Below, one piece after another: positions 18,229-26,768 of a stretch of DNA of 64,000 nt. The stretch comes from Hymenobacter sediminis. GTDB taxonomy: Bacteria > Bacteroidota > Bacteroidia > Cytophagales > Hymenobacteraceae. The position numbers were made by a program, and so were the translations under genes. The stretch is from NCBI RefSeq assembly GCF_003231285.1, contig NZ_QKNS01000001.1:310001-374000 (forward strand), read 5' to 3'. Each line of letters opens with the position of its first letter. Position 1 is the first letter of the stretch. The notes beneath the pieces were generated by a model, which worked only from the letters and a program-made list of their open reading frames with translations, was not told the origin of the DNA and made no database searches.

Positions 18229-18747
18229 CTACTGCTCTACTTCTTGGTACTGCACGCGGAAGGAGCCCTCCGTGAACCGCAACAGCTCAACCTGCTTGGT
18301 GTACTGCGCGTCGCGGCGTAGGGTAGCCGAAAAACGACCCTCCACGATTTTCTTAACGGTATCTAGACGGGTGATTTCCAGCTTTGGGGCGGTTTCGGCT
18401 GCGGCGGAGGAGTAGTAATCGATGCGGGCATCGCCACCCAGCAGCACGTCCCACTCGGCTGGTAGGGGCTGCACGGCGCTTAGTTGCTGCTTGCCTTTGG
18501 GCAGGGTGAAGCCCAGGCGGAGGTAGCTGGGCGTCTGAGCCAGAGTGTCGTGGCCAAACAGCAGAAACGCGCCTGTTGACTTCACATAAGTACCGGAGGT
18601 AGTAGCCGACCACGCGGTGTCGTTCTTCTGCGCCTTTACAAAGAACGCCGGCTGCTCCAACGGCAGCTTGGCCGACTCCTCATTGCAAGCGGCTAAGCTG
18701 CCGGCTAGCAATTCGCCCAGCAGAATCGGTAGGAAAGTAATTTTCAT
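18229..18747 (-). CDS. putative lipoprotein (DUF6252-like)
   Basis: A 172-residue protein with a signal sequence and lipobox SLAAC (Cys21), so probably attached to the outer or inner membrane. The mature part has beta-strand character with a segment FFVKAQKNDTAWSATTSGTYVKSTGAFLLFG that resembles Bacteroidota DUF6252-type lipoproteins; this family match is from memory and unverified. It converges on moeA with only 2 nt between the stops. Function unknown. Confidence 0.7.
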   Translation of the reverse strand: MKITFLPILLGELLAGSLAACNEESAKLPLEQPAFFVKAQKNDTAWSATTSGTYVKSTGAFLLFGHDTLAQTPSYLRLGFTLPKGKQQLSAVQPLPAEWDVLLGGDARIDYYSSAAAETAPKLEITRLDTVKKIVEGRFSATLRRDAQYTKQVELLRFTEGSFRVQYQEVEQ

Positions 18748-18831
18748 ATCAGAACAAAGACACAGTTACGGAACACTACCGCTCATAATACAGAAATACT
18801 GCCTAACTCTTTCGGGAGGATTACCGTGGCA

Positions 18832-21366
18832 TCAGGGGGTAGGGGATGGGGCATTGGCTAAGTCGTTTTTAATCTGCTGGATAATTTCTTCCAGCTGTCT
18901 TGTGATGTCGGCGACCATTGGGAGTAATAGCTCCGGCTGGAAGCCAGCCGACCACTGATCCAGCTCCGTAACCACGGGCAGCAGGTGTTGCACCCGCAAG
19001 TGGGCCAAGCTGGGCCGGAGGGTATGCGCCGCACTTTTCAACCGAGTTACATCCTGGCCCTGTAAGCCGTGGGCTAGCTCCTGCAGAAGCTCTTCGCTGC
19101 TTTCCACAAAGGTTTCCAGCATGAACTTCACAAACTCCTGGTCGCCCTGCCCCACAGCCAGTAATTCATCTACCTGGTACAGGGCCGGGGTTGAGGCTGG
19201 AGCCGGGGTAGGAGCCGCCGGTAGGGCTGCGGCGGCCTGGGGCACTACCCATTCGCTTACAATCTGTAGCAGCTCGGCTTCCTGGAAAGGCTTGGCCAGG
19301 TAGCCATTCATGCCCGCCACTAAGCACTTTTCCCGCTCACCTTTAATGGCATTAGCCGTGAGGGCCACAATGGGGGTAGTAAGTTGCAACTGCTGGCGTA
19401 GGGCAGCCGTGGCCCCGTACCCATCCAGAATGGGCATCTGAATGTCCATTAAAATCAGGTCGAAGGACTGCTCCTGGGCCAGAGCTATGGCCTGCTCTCC
19501 GTTTTCAGCCTCCGTTACCTGCACCTGAGCTTGCTGCAGGAAGGTCTTGGCAATCTGGCGGTTGAAGCGGTTGTCCTCTACCAGTAGTACGTGCTTGTGG
19601 CGCAGGTGCTGGCGCAGAGGGCTGTCTTCGGTCAGGAGCACCTGGGGCAGCAGGTCCTGCTCCGTACCTGTGGGTAGGCGCAACGTAAACTGGGTTACCG
19701 TGCCCCGGTGCTTCTCACTTTCCAGCTGCATGTCGCCACCCATGAGCTTTACTAGGTTGCGGCAAATAGGCAGGCCCAGACCGGTGCCGCCAAACTTACG
19801 CGTCACGGAGGCATCTTCTTGGCTGAACTCCTGGAAAATGTGGGCCAGAAACGCGGGCTCAATGCCTACACCCGTATCCTCTACCCGAAACAGCACATCT
19901 ACCGTATCGGCGGGTGCGTCCGGGGCATCTACTACATTGCAGGAAATAACTACGTGGCCTTTCTCGGTGAACTTGATGGCGTTGCCGGCCAGATTTAGCA
20001 GCACCTGCGTGATGCGGTATGGGTCGCCGAGCAGTACGGAGGGCAAGTCTGGCCCTAACTGGGTGCGCAGGCACAAGCCCTTTTCCTCAGCTTTGTAGTG
20101 CAGGGTTTGCTCTACCTGGTTTAGAAGCTGAGTGGGCTTAAAGCCAACCTGCTCCAGCACCATCTTGCCCGCTTCCAGTTTCGAAAGGTCCAGGATGTCG
20201 TTGATGATGACCAGCAGGTTATCGGCCGAGGTGGTAATGGCTTGCTGGTAACTGCTTTGGGTAGGCGTGAGCTCCGTTTTGGCCAGCAGCTGACTCATGC
20301 CCAGAATAGCGTTCATGGGCGTGCGAATCTCGTGGCTCATGTTGGCCAGAAAAATCTCCCGGGCCCGCACCGCCGACTCGGCCGCTAGTTTGGCGTGGCG
20401 CAGGGCCCTTTCCGTGGCTACGCGCTCCGTCACGTCGAGTCCGTAGCCCAGAATCATGTGCAGGGAACCATCGGGGTGGAAAACGGGCTGCAGGCAACGG
20501 TACTGGTGCCGGTCGCCATCGGGCCGCAGGAACGTTTCCTCGTAGGTAACCAGCCGCCGCTCCCGAGCTACTAACTCTAGCTGGGCGTGCCGCTCCTGGG
20601 CCATGGAGGCCGGAAAATTCCGTCGGGAGAAATAGTCGAAGTTGTCCTTGCCGATAATCCACTTCCGCATTTCCGGGTCCTTGATGCCGCTAGCATTCAC
20701 GAACAGGTAGCGGAATTTATCGTCGAAAACACCTACGTCGCAGGGTAGCTGATCGAGCACGAACTCGTAAAAAGCCCGCTGATCGGCCAGTTGTTTTTCT
20801 ACCTGCCGGCGCTCCGTGATGTTCACGCCCATGCCCACCATCATGCGCAGGGAGCCATCAGGGGTGAATACGGGCAGGAAATGCCGCTGCATGTGCTGAG
20901 GGCCCTCGGCGGTTTCCATCACTTCTTCCCACGTAACGCGGGAACGGGTTGCCAGGGCTTGCTCAAAGCATTCACGGCGCTGCACGGCTAGCTCCTGGGG
21001 CCGCCCGAAATGGGCGAAATACTCAAAATCATCGTGGCCGATAACCCAGCTACGGATTTCCGGATCCTGAATGCCATTGGTATTGACGAAGCAGTAGCGG
21101 CGCTCGGTATCGAAGACGGCAACCTCTACCGGGAGCTGCTGCAGCACAGTTTCAAAGAAGTCCTGGTCAGCGGCTGCACACCGCTCAGGGGGTAGGGAGC
21201 CTGCGTCGGGCGTGACTTTTGGCGGCGAGGCTAGTTGAGCCTGCGCCGCTGCCAGCGCCTGCTCCAGAGTCTGTATGCGATGCTCGGCCCAGGTGCGCCA
21301 TGCTTGGTCATCGGTAGGTGGGGTACCGGAGTTTTCCTGAAAGCCGAACGACGAAATAGCAGTCAT
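18832..21366 (-). CDS. hybrid sensor histidine kinase (PAS-PAS-HisKA-HATPase-REC-HPt)
   Basis: An 844-residue cytoplasmic hybrid kinase with no membrane segment. Residues 68-188 and 199-316 are two tandem PAS domains that resemble each other closely and probably arose by duplication. HisKA follows with phospho-acceptor His345 in FLANMSHEIRTPMNAI. The ATPase domain shows NLAGNAIKFTEKG (N box), DTGVGI (G1) and FGGTGLGLPI (G2). A receiver domain follows (about 591-705) with Asp641 in LILMDIQMPILDG. A Pro/Ala linker and a C-terminal HPt domain with His781 in SAAHTLRPS end the protein. It therefore carries a full phosphorelay in one chain. No cognate response regulator or output gene is adjacent. 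Confidence 0.93.
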   Translation of the reverse strand: MTAISSFGFQENSGTPPTDDQAWRTWAEHRIQTLEQALAAAQAQLASPPKVTPDAGSLPPERCAAADQDFFETVLQQLPVEVAVFDTERRYCFVNTNGIQDPEIRSWVIGHDDFEYFAHFGRPQELAVQRRECFEQALATRSRVTWEEVMETAEGPQHMQRHFLPVFTPDGSLRMMVGMGVNITERRQVEKQLADQRAFYEFVLDQLPCDVGVFDDKFRYLFVNASGIKDPEMRKWIIGKDNFDYFSRRNFPASMAQERHAQLELVARERRLVTYEETFLRPDGDRHQYRCLQPVFHPDGSLHMILGYGLDVTERVATERALRHAKLAAESAVRAREIFLANMSHEIRTPMNAILGMSQLLAKTELTPTQSSYQQAITTSADNLLVIINDILDLSKLEAGKMVLEQVGFKPTQLLNQVEQTLHYKAEEKGLCLRTQLGPDLPSVLLGDPYRITQVLLNLAGNAIKFTEKGHVVISCNVVDAPDAPADTVDVLFRVEDTGVGIEPAFLAHIFQEFSQEDASVTRKFGGTGLGLPICRNLVKLMGGDMQLESEKHRGTVTQFTLRLPTGTEQDLLPQVLLTEDSPLRQHLRHKHVLLVEDNRFNRQIAKTFLQQAQVQVTEAENGEQAIALAQEQSFDLILMDIQMPILDGYGATAALRQQLQLTTPIVALTANAIKGEREKCLVAGMNGYLAKPFQEAELLQIVSEWVVPQAAAALPAAPTPAPASTPALYQVDELLAVGQGDQEFVKFMLETFVESSEELLQELAHGLQGQDVTRLKSAAHTLRPSLAHLRVQHLLPVVTELDQWSAGFQPELLLPMVADITRQLEEIIQQIKNDLANAPSPTP

Positions 21367-21396
21367 CTAATACAAATACACGCAGTGACAAAGCAA

Positions 21397-21404
21397 CAAA
21401 TATA
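21397..21404 (-). promoter_or_regulatory. probable -7 promoter element of the hybrid kinase gene
   Basis: On the minus strand TATATTTG exactly fits the Bacteroidota -7 consensus TAnnTTTG and lies about 30 nt before the ATG at 21366. No clear -33 TTTG was found. Confidence 0.4.
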
Positions 21405-21549
21405 GCTAATCTATGAAGCGTCATATACTTATGATTAAATGAATAGTTTGGGAATAAATAGTATTATTTGGTCACTGTGCTTGTGTCGCCATCAGTTTAA
21501 AGCTAGGCAGTGCTTGTTTACGTATCTTTTTCCATCGTCCTGCTGCTAC

Positions 21550-22680
21550 CTATTTCCACTTCTGCGCGATGCTAACGGCAGTTTCCAGCATATAGGGGGC
21601 CCACTGCTCCAGCTTCCAGTCGGATGAGGCTAGGGCAGAAGCGTGTAGTTGCCGCTGGGCCTCCGCGAAAGACGGTGCCGTTTCCAGAATGTGGGAAAGT
21701 TGCTGCTGGTGCGCGTGAAGCTGGGCGTCTTCCAGGGCAGGGCCGGTTTGCAAAGGCTGCGGGGGTAGGAAAAACGCATCTGCATAGCCCAGGCGCCCAG
21801 CGCGGTGCCGATGCACTACCTCTTCCATCCGGCCGAAGTCGTGGCGGAAGCGGATGCGGCTTTCTTCGGTTTTCAAGCTAGGGCCCAACTGCTCCAGCAC
21901 TACGTATTTCAGCCGGGGGCACCGCGGAATAGTCAGCTCCAGCAGTTGAAATACTTCTTCCGGCACGCCCTCGTCGTGGGTGTCGCGCCGGATTTTGCGG
22001 CCGGGAGCCAACTCGGAGTTTTCCCAACTGCCGCCCGAAATGTGAATTTCCCGCACTCGTTCCAGTGGGTAAAGCCCAATAAGCTCCTCGTAGGAAACGG
22101 AAAAGTTATGAATCTGGCAATACAGGTTATGCAGGTCCAGGATCAGGAAGCCATTGACGGGCTCCAGCAGCCGGCCTAGAAACTCACCGTGGCGCTTCAC
22201 CTCATCCAGCGAATACGCAAAAGCCAGGTTTTCGAGGCCCACCGGACAGCGGCAGGCCTCGTAGATGCGGCTGAGTCTGTCTTGACCCAAGCGCAGGGTA
22301 GCGGGCGTGTAGGGCACTGGCAACGGGGCTCCGGAGTGAAAATTTTGACCAGTAAAAAAGCCAAAATGCTCCGTGAGGTGGGCCAGTGGGTACTGGGCCA
22401 CTACCTGCCGCACCTGCTCCAGCCACTGCTGCTGCTCCGGCGTCCAGCGGCCCGAAAGCAGGGAGAAATACACACCGTGGCCCAGCAGTCGGTTTGCGGC
22501 GCTGTACGTGGTCAGAAGCTCCGAAAACCAGTCGGGCACTTGCTCCGCCCAGAACAGCGCATCAAAGGACCACTCTAATGCCTCTACCCGGCCTTCAGCC
22601 AGCAGCGGCAGGGCTGCCGACAGAATATCGGCATCGAGGTTGCAGGCCAGGGTAGCAAGAATGGCGGGCTCCGGTTGCAC
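21550..22680 (-). CDS. DUF692/MNIO-family multinuclear non-heme iron oxidative enzyme with C-terminal extension
   Basis: A 376-residue DUF692 protein. The family (MbnB, TglH, ChrH and relatives) uses a two- or three-iron centre to modify cysteines of small peptides. Likely metal ligands are conserved: His68 in GHGVYFS, His105 in LTEHFGFF, Glu150-Asn151 in GLENLAF, Asp182 and His184 in LDLHNLY, His213 in REIHISGGSW, Asp233 and His235 in DTHDEGVPEEVF, and Glu263 in VLEQLG. The start is a GTG at 22680, 24 nt after the stop of the peptide gene at 22705-22863 and in the same frame, so the pair is an operon with probable translational coupling; a CTG at 22689 is an alternative start. Residues 300-376 are extra relative to the roughly 270-residue single-domain members and could act as a substrate-binding tail. 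No DUF2063-type partner gene is adjacent. The peptide's CPAC tail is the obvious substrate candidate. The exact chemistry is unknown. Confidence 0.9.
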   Translation of the reverse strand: MQPEPAILATLACNLDADILSAALPLLAEGRVEALEWSFDALFWAEQVPDWFSELLTTYSAANRLLGHGVYFSLLSGRWTPEQQQWLEQVRQVVAQYPLAHLTEHFGFFTGQNFHSGAPLPVPYTPATLRLGQDRLSRIYEACRCPVGLENLAFAYSLDEVKRHGEFLGRLLEPVNGFLILDLHNLYCQIHNFSVSYEELIGLYPLERVREIHISGGSWENSELAPGRKIRRDTHDEGVPEEVFQLLELTIPRCPRLKYVVLEQLGPSLKTEESRIRFRHDFGRMEEVVHRHRAGRLGYADAFFLPPQPLQTGPALEDAQLHAHQQQLSHILETAPSFAEAQRQLHASALASSDWKLEQWAPYMLETAVSIAQKWK

Positions 22681-22704
22681 AGCAGGCAGGGTTAAATCAG
22701 GGGG

Positions 22705-22863
22705 TTAGCCTAGGCCGCAGGCGGGGCAGTTAATAGGCGTTTTGCTGCTTTCAGTTTTCTTGCCTTCTTCTCCCTTTGGGGCGGGGTCGTTGGTTTTGCA
22801 GCCGGTGGCCTGAGCTGTGAGGCCAACTACCAGGGCGCCGAGCAGGGCTTTGGAGAGTTTCAT
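22705..22863 (-). CDS. 52-residue secreted/lipidated peptide with C-terminal CPACGLG, candidate MNIO substrate
   Basis: A short ORF, ATG at 22863 and TAA at 22705-22707, translated by hand. Residues 1-21 form a Sec-type signal (Lys2, Lys5, then ALLGALVVGLTAQATG) followed by Cys22, so it may be a lipoprotein or a cleaved secreted peptide. Residues 23-44 are a hydrophilic Lys/Glu/Pro/Ser linker. The last eight residues are NCPACGLG, holding Cys46 and Cys49 at the extreme C-terminus. The MNIO enzyme gene begins 24 nt downstream in the same frame. The MNIO family is known to act on cysteines of signal-bearing or leader-bearing small peptides, so this is the likely substrate. A -7-like TATTTG is seen about 40 nt upstream. 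It is not an artefact of the enzyme frame: it has its own signal peptide and stop codon. Confidence 0.78.
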   Translation of the reverse strand: MKLSKALLGALVVGLTAQATGCKTNDPAPKGEEGKKTESSKTPINCPACGLG

Positions 22864-23278
22864 AGGAAGAGTGGGTAAGAGTAAGGCAAATAGCTAGGTT
22901 GTTTAGGGGAAGAGTCTGTGCTAAGCCGGTTGGTTGCATGCTTAGCCCCGCTGTTCTCTTAAAAAGACAGAGTCAGTTCGTGGTGCAACTGCCAAACGCC
23001 TACCTCTTTATATCCGGTAGATCCTTCTGATACATTCACCCGCCTCACGGCCCAGACTAGCTAGGCGCCAACGGGGCTGCTACCGCCAGGGCTAAGCACG
23101 CTGCTTGGCCGGCTGTACCTACGGAAAAAGTAGGGCCTAAGGAAACACAAGAGAGTAGAGGTCATTAGTAATAAACGGATATAGCTCCACTATAAATAAT
23201 AGTCAAGGTGTAGCGGTGCCTCGGCCACTGCGTGGTACCTTGCACGGTTGATGACGTTATCAGTTTTTTCCTGATTAT
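22864..23278. other. divergent intergenic region, no gene recognised
   Basis: A 415-bp gap between the peptide/MNIO operon (minus strand) and the large type IX-secreted protein (plus strand). It must hold both promoters. It is locally AT-rich near 23160-23210. No RNA gene, repeat copy or credible ORF was recognised. Confidence 0.5.
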
Positions 23279-26170
23279 ATGATTAAACTTCTACCCTTTA
23301 AGGCAGCTACCAAGCTAGTAATCTGGTTTGTTCTTGCTATTATGCTATTGGCGCGGCCCGCATCGGCCACCCATATTGTTGGGGGCGAGCTGGATTTACA
23401 GCACGTGGCCGGCAGTCGGTATCAGCTAACCCTGAACTTGTACTTTGATGATGTAAACGGCGAGCCGGGAGCCTTGGACCCCAGCCTGCTGGCTGGGGTG
23501 TTTGCCCAGGGCAGCAATCAACGTATGCTGTCGGTGTCGCTACCGCTCGTCAGCAACACGTTTGTGGCTTACACTAACCCGGCCTGCGAGGCGCCCACGC
23601 TGCGCACGCGCAAGCTGGTGTACCGCTCTACCATTGAGTTGCCCTCCAATGTGTATACCAACCCAGCCGGGTATTATGCTGCCGTGGAGCGCTGCTGCCG
23701 CAACCGCACCATCAGCAATATTGAGAGGCCGGAAGATGCCGGGCAAACCTTCTACCTGGAGTTTCCGGCGGTGGTGCGAAACGGCAAGCCCCTGCTCAAC
23801 TCTACCCCCCAGATTTTTCCACCCTTGAGCGACTATGCCTGCCGCGGCGAGCTGTTTTACTACGATTTTGGGGGGACTGATGCCGACGGCGACTCGCTGG
23901 TGTACGAAATGGCAACGCCTCTTAATGGCAGCTCTTCGCCTACCAATGTCGCCCCCGATCCTTCGCCCGCTCCCTATGCCCCGGTAAATTGGCTGCCCGG
24001 CCTGAGCGTTACTAATCAGATACCTGGCGTGCCAGCCCTGGGCATTGACCGCCGCACCGGCCGGCTAACTGTGCGGCCTTCCCAATTGGGCTTGTTTGTG
24101 TTTGCTATTAAGTGCTCTGAATACCGCAAAGGCGTAAAGCTGGGCGAGGTGCGGCGCGACTTCCAGCTGAAAGTGCTCAACTGCCCGCCTAACCAAACGC
24201 CCAACCTGAGCGTGCGCCTGCCTGGCCAGACGCGCCCCTACGTACCCGGCCGCGACACCCTACGCCTGCAGCCGGGCGCCGATCGTTGCCTGCGCCTGCG
24301 CTTCACCGACCCCGATGCCAACTCCCAACTCACGCTGTCACTGAATCCCATCAATTTCAGTGGTCCGCTGCCAAACTTTAGCGTGCAGCAGGGGGTAGTG
24401 CGTGCCCCCGGTCAGCCCGATACGCTTACCTCACAGTTGTGCTTTCCGGAGTGCCTTGATACCGATGGCAAAGTGTACCACCTGAATGTGATTGTGGCCG
24501 ATAACGGCTGCAGTCTCCCGCGCCGCGACACGGTGGAGGTAGCCTTTATGGCCATTCCCGACCCAAACTCGGCCCCCACGCTGCGCACTACCGCTACCTC
24601 CCCGCTGCGCGTGAAACCCGGCACGCTGGTTACCTTCGACGTAATCGGTACTGACCCGGACCAAGACCCCATTATCCTGGAGATGCTGGGCCGGGGCTTT
24701 GCCGTCGCCGGAGTAGGAGCACAGTTTGCTCCGTCTCAAACCGGCAACGAGGTACGTGGCCGCTTCAGTTGGCGGGTGCCGTGCCCAACCACTAGCAAAC
24801 AGCTCTATGAGTTTGAGTTTAAAGCCGCTGCTGCGCCCTGCAACCGTCTTCAGACCACCAGCCTGGTCATTCCGATTGAGATTGACTACCAGAATGCGCC
24901 GCCCGCACTGACTACCACCGCCGATCCGGCCCGGCCCCTGGTAGTACGACCGGGGCAGGTAGTAGTGTTCGATTTAGATGCCACCGACGCCGACAATGAC
25001 CCCGTAACCCTGAGCATGCAGGGTCGCAATTTCTCGGCGCCTACCCTGGGAGCTAGCCTAGACCAAACCAGCAGTACCCAAGGCCGCCGGGGCACCTTCC
25101 GGTGGGTAGTGCCCTGCCCACCCGCCGATAAGCTGCTCTACGAGTTTGAATTCACGGCTGCTTCGGCCTCCTGCGGCAAGCAACAGACCACAGCACTGGT
25201 TATTCCCATCCGGATTGATCTTCAGAACGATGCGCCTACCCTGACGGCTACGGCCAACACCGCTCAGCCGCTACGGGTGAAACCAGGGCAGCTTCTGACC
25301 TTCGACCTGCTGGCCCAGGACCCCAACAATGACCCTATGGGCCTGACTATGACGGGCCGCGGATTCGGGGCTACGGGTGTAGGCGCTCAGCTAACTCAAA
25401 ACACAGTAGGGCCGCAACTGCGGGGGCGCTTCGTTTGGCGGGTGCCTTGCCCTACAGCTGCCAAGTCGCTGTATGAGTTTGAGTTTACCGCTACCGATGT
25501 GCCATGTGGCACCGCGGCCAGCGCCAGCTTGGTTGTGCCTATCCTGATTGAAGACCCTAATACTCCGCCTACCCTTACCTCGGCGCTGTTTGCGGCGGCT
25601 CCGGCGGCGCGTGTAGTGCAGCAAACGCCCGGTACCACGTTCGAGGCGACCATAACAGGCTTCGATGCAGAAACTGACCCCTTAACTCTTACCGCCCGCG
25701 GAGTAGGGTTTGACCTGGCGGCCGCCGGTATGCGGTTCTCAGCGCGCAACGAGGCCGGGCGGGCCACTGGTGCTTTCCGCTGGGATGCCAGCTGCGCAGC
25801 CGCAATCCAGAGCAGCTATGAGGTAGTGTTTGAGTTGCAGGAAACCACTTGCAGCCCCCAGCCCCAGCGCCAGACGGTCCGCTTCGAGGTAATCAGCCCG
25901 GAGCAGGTGGCCTTCAACCCGCCTAACATCTTCACGCCCAACCACGATACTAAAAACGACGTGTTTGAGCTGCCAACTCTTCCGCCGGACTACTGCTCCC
26001 AGCGCTTCCTCGATATTAAGATTTACAACCGCTGGGGCAAGCAGGTGTACAGTTCCACCAACCGCGAATTCCGCTGGGACGGGGGCGGACAACCAACTGG
26101 GGTGTACTTCTACTTTATCACGTATTCCAACCAGCGCCAGTTCAAGGGCAACGTAACCATTGCCTACTAA
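23279..26170 (+). CDS. large secreted protein with gliding-motility-associated C-terminal (type IX sorting) domain
   Basis: A 963-residue protein with a signal peptide (about 1-31, ending ARPASATH) and a C-terminal gliding-motility-associated CHU_C-type sorting domain (about 878-963): PNIFTPNHDTKNDVFE, then IYNRWGKQVYSS, WDGG, PTGVYFYFI and a final KGNVTIAY. Such domains direct export by the type IX system, usually to the medium or cell surface. Four Ig/cadherin-like repeats of about 111 residues span roughly 428-875. Each opens APTLxxTA, continues RVKPGxxxTFD and ends WRVPCP, then YEFEFxA and a Cys. The N-terminal 430 residues contain further conserved cysteines. No enzymatic motif is visible; adhesion or structural function is inferred. 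Confidence 0.88.
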   Translation: MIKLLPFKAATKLVIWFVLAIMLLARPASATHIVGGELDLQHVAGSRYQLTLNLYFDDVNGEPGALDPSLLAGVFAQGSNQRMLSVSLPLVSNTFVAYTNPACEAPTLRTRKLVYRSTIELPSNVYTNPAGYYAAVERCCRNRTISNIERPEDAGQTFYLEFPAVVRNGKPLLNSTPQIFPPLSDYACRGELFYYDFGGTDADGDSLVYEMATPLNGSSSPTNVAPDPSPAPYAPVNWLPGLSVTNQIPGVPALGIDRRTGRLTVRPSQLGLFVFAIKCSEYRKGVKLGEVRRDFQLKVLNCPPNQTPNLSVRLPGQTRPYVPGRDTLRLQPGADRCLRLRFTDPDANSQLTLSLNPINFSGPLPNFSVQQGVVRAPGQPDTLTSQLCFPECLDTDGKVYHLNVIVADNGCSLPRRDTVEVAFMAIPDPNSAPTLRTTATSPLRVKPGTLVTFDVIGTDPDQDPIILEMLGRGFAVAGVGAQFAPSQTGNEVRGRFSWRVPCPTTSKQLYEFEFKAAAAPCNRLQTTSLVIPIEIDYQNAPPALTTTADPARPLVVRPGQVVVFDLDATDADNDPVTLSMQGRNFSAPTLGASLDQTSSTQGRRGTFRWVVPCPPADKLLYEFEFTAASASCGKQQTTALVIPIRIDLQNDAPTLTATANTAQPLRVKPGQLLTFDLLAQDPNNDPMGLTMTGRGFGATGVGAQLTQNTVGPQLRGRFVWRVPCPTAAKSLYEFEFTATDVPCGTAASASLVVPILIEDPNTPPTLTSALFAAAPAARVVQQTPGTTFEATITGFDAETDPLTLTARGVGFDLAAAGMRFSARNEAGRATGAFRWDASCAAAIQSSYEVVFELQETTCSPQPQRQTVRFEVISPEQVAFNPPNIFTPNHDTKNDVFELPTLPPDYCSQRFLDIKIYNRWGKQVYSSTNREFRWDGGGQPTGVYFYFITYSNQRQFKGNVTIAY

Positions 26171-26185
26171 GAGTTGTCGCTCGGT

Positions 26186-26232
26186 ACCATAAAAAAGCGC
26201 TGGTGTAGCTTACACCAGCGCTTTTTTATGGT
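26186..26232. terminator. bidirectional rho-independent terminator
   Basis: Perfect 22-bp stem: ACCATAAAAAAGCGCTGGTG continuing TA, a 3-nt loop, then the exact complement ending CTTTTTTATGGT. The A-run and T-run on either side let it work in both directions between the converging genes at 26170 and 26246. Confidence 0.92.
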
Positions 26233-26245
26233 TTCATCAGCCCTG

Positions 26246-26674
26246 CTAATCCTTCTCGAACTCCAGGCCGCAGGTAAAGCAATGACACTGGGGCTTCTCG
26301 GGAGCCAGTAGCCACAGGCGCAGCTTCACAAAGAGATTATCACTAGGCTGGGGCAGGTGGCGGCAAACCACGTCGGTGTGGTGGCAGCGGGGGCAGCGTA
26401 GGGCCGCGGCCGGCTTCTCATCAGGCTCTTCAGGGGGCATGGCGTGCATAGGTGCCTGCTGAGCGTGGAGCACCTCCTGAGCTGCTGCTACATCGGGGGC
26501 ACGCACGAACAGGCGCACGGCACCTAGGGCAGGACCGTAAGGCCGGTTTTCGTTGCTGAGAAAGCACGGAATACCGGCCGCGTCCAGCTGGTTTTTAGCC
26601 AGATGCGCCGCTATAGTGTCCCGAAACGAATCGAGCACAACGATGGGGGTAGGCGAAGAGGAGTCCGAAGGCAT
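26246..26674 (-). CDS. DUF2007-domain protein with C-terminal zinc ribbon
   Basis: A 142-residue protein. Residues 8-75 match DUF2007 (putative signal-transducing, GlnB-like fold): VVLDSFRDTIAAHLAKNQLDAAGIPCFLSNE, then GAVRLFVRAPDVAAAQEVL. A zinc-ribbon-like C-terminal part has CPRC near residue 95 and CHCFTC near 133. The ATG at 26674 is preferred to an upstream in-frame ATG at 26725, which lies within the upstream terminator region. Biochemical function is unknown; the family is common in Bacteroidota and usually occurs alone. Confidence 0.82.
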   Translation of the reverse strand: MPSDSSSPTPIVVLDSFRDTIAAHLAKNQLDAAGIPCFLSNENRPYGPALGAVRLFVRAPDVAAAQEVLHAQQAPMHAMPPEEPDEKPAAALRCPRCHHTDVVCRHLPQPSDNLFVKLRLWLLAPEKPQCHCFTCGLEFEKD

Positions 26675-26716
26675 AAGCAAAAGGCAGCGCCCAACGGCGC
26701 TCCAAGCCAAAAACAA

Positions 26717-26742
26717 CAAAAGCACCCGCTTGGGTGCTTTTG
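26717..26742 (-). terminator. rho-independent terminator of the MFS transporter operon
   Basis: Stem CAAAAGCACCC / GGGTGCTTTTG with a 4-nt loop, ending in T-rich sequence on the minus strand. It lies 27 nt past the stop of the small transporter subunit. Confidence 0.85.
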
Positions 26743-26768
26743 AAGATGAGAAAAAGCGGCCGAAACTG

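Noticed and set aside
22751..22939. 62-codon minus-strand ORF overlapping the peptide gene
   Set aside because: Basic, low-complexity product in a different frame. The frame at 22705-22863 has a signal peptide, CPAC tail and operon spacing, so it is the better gene.
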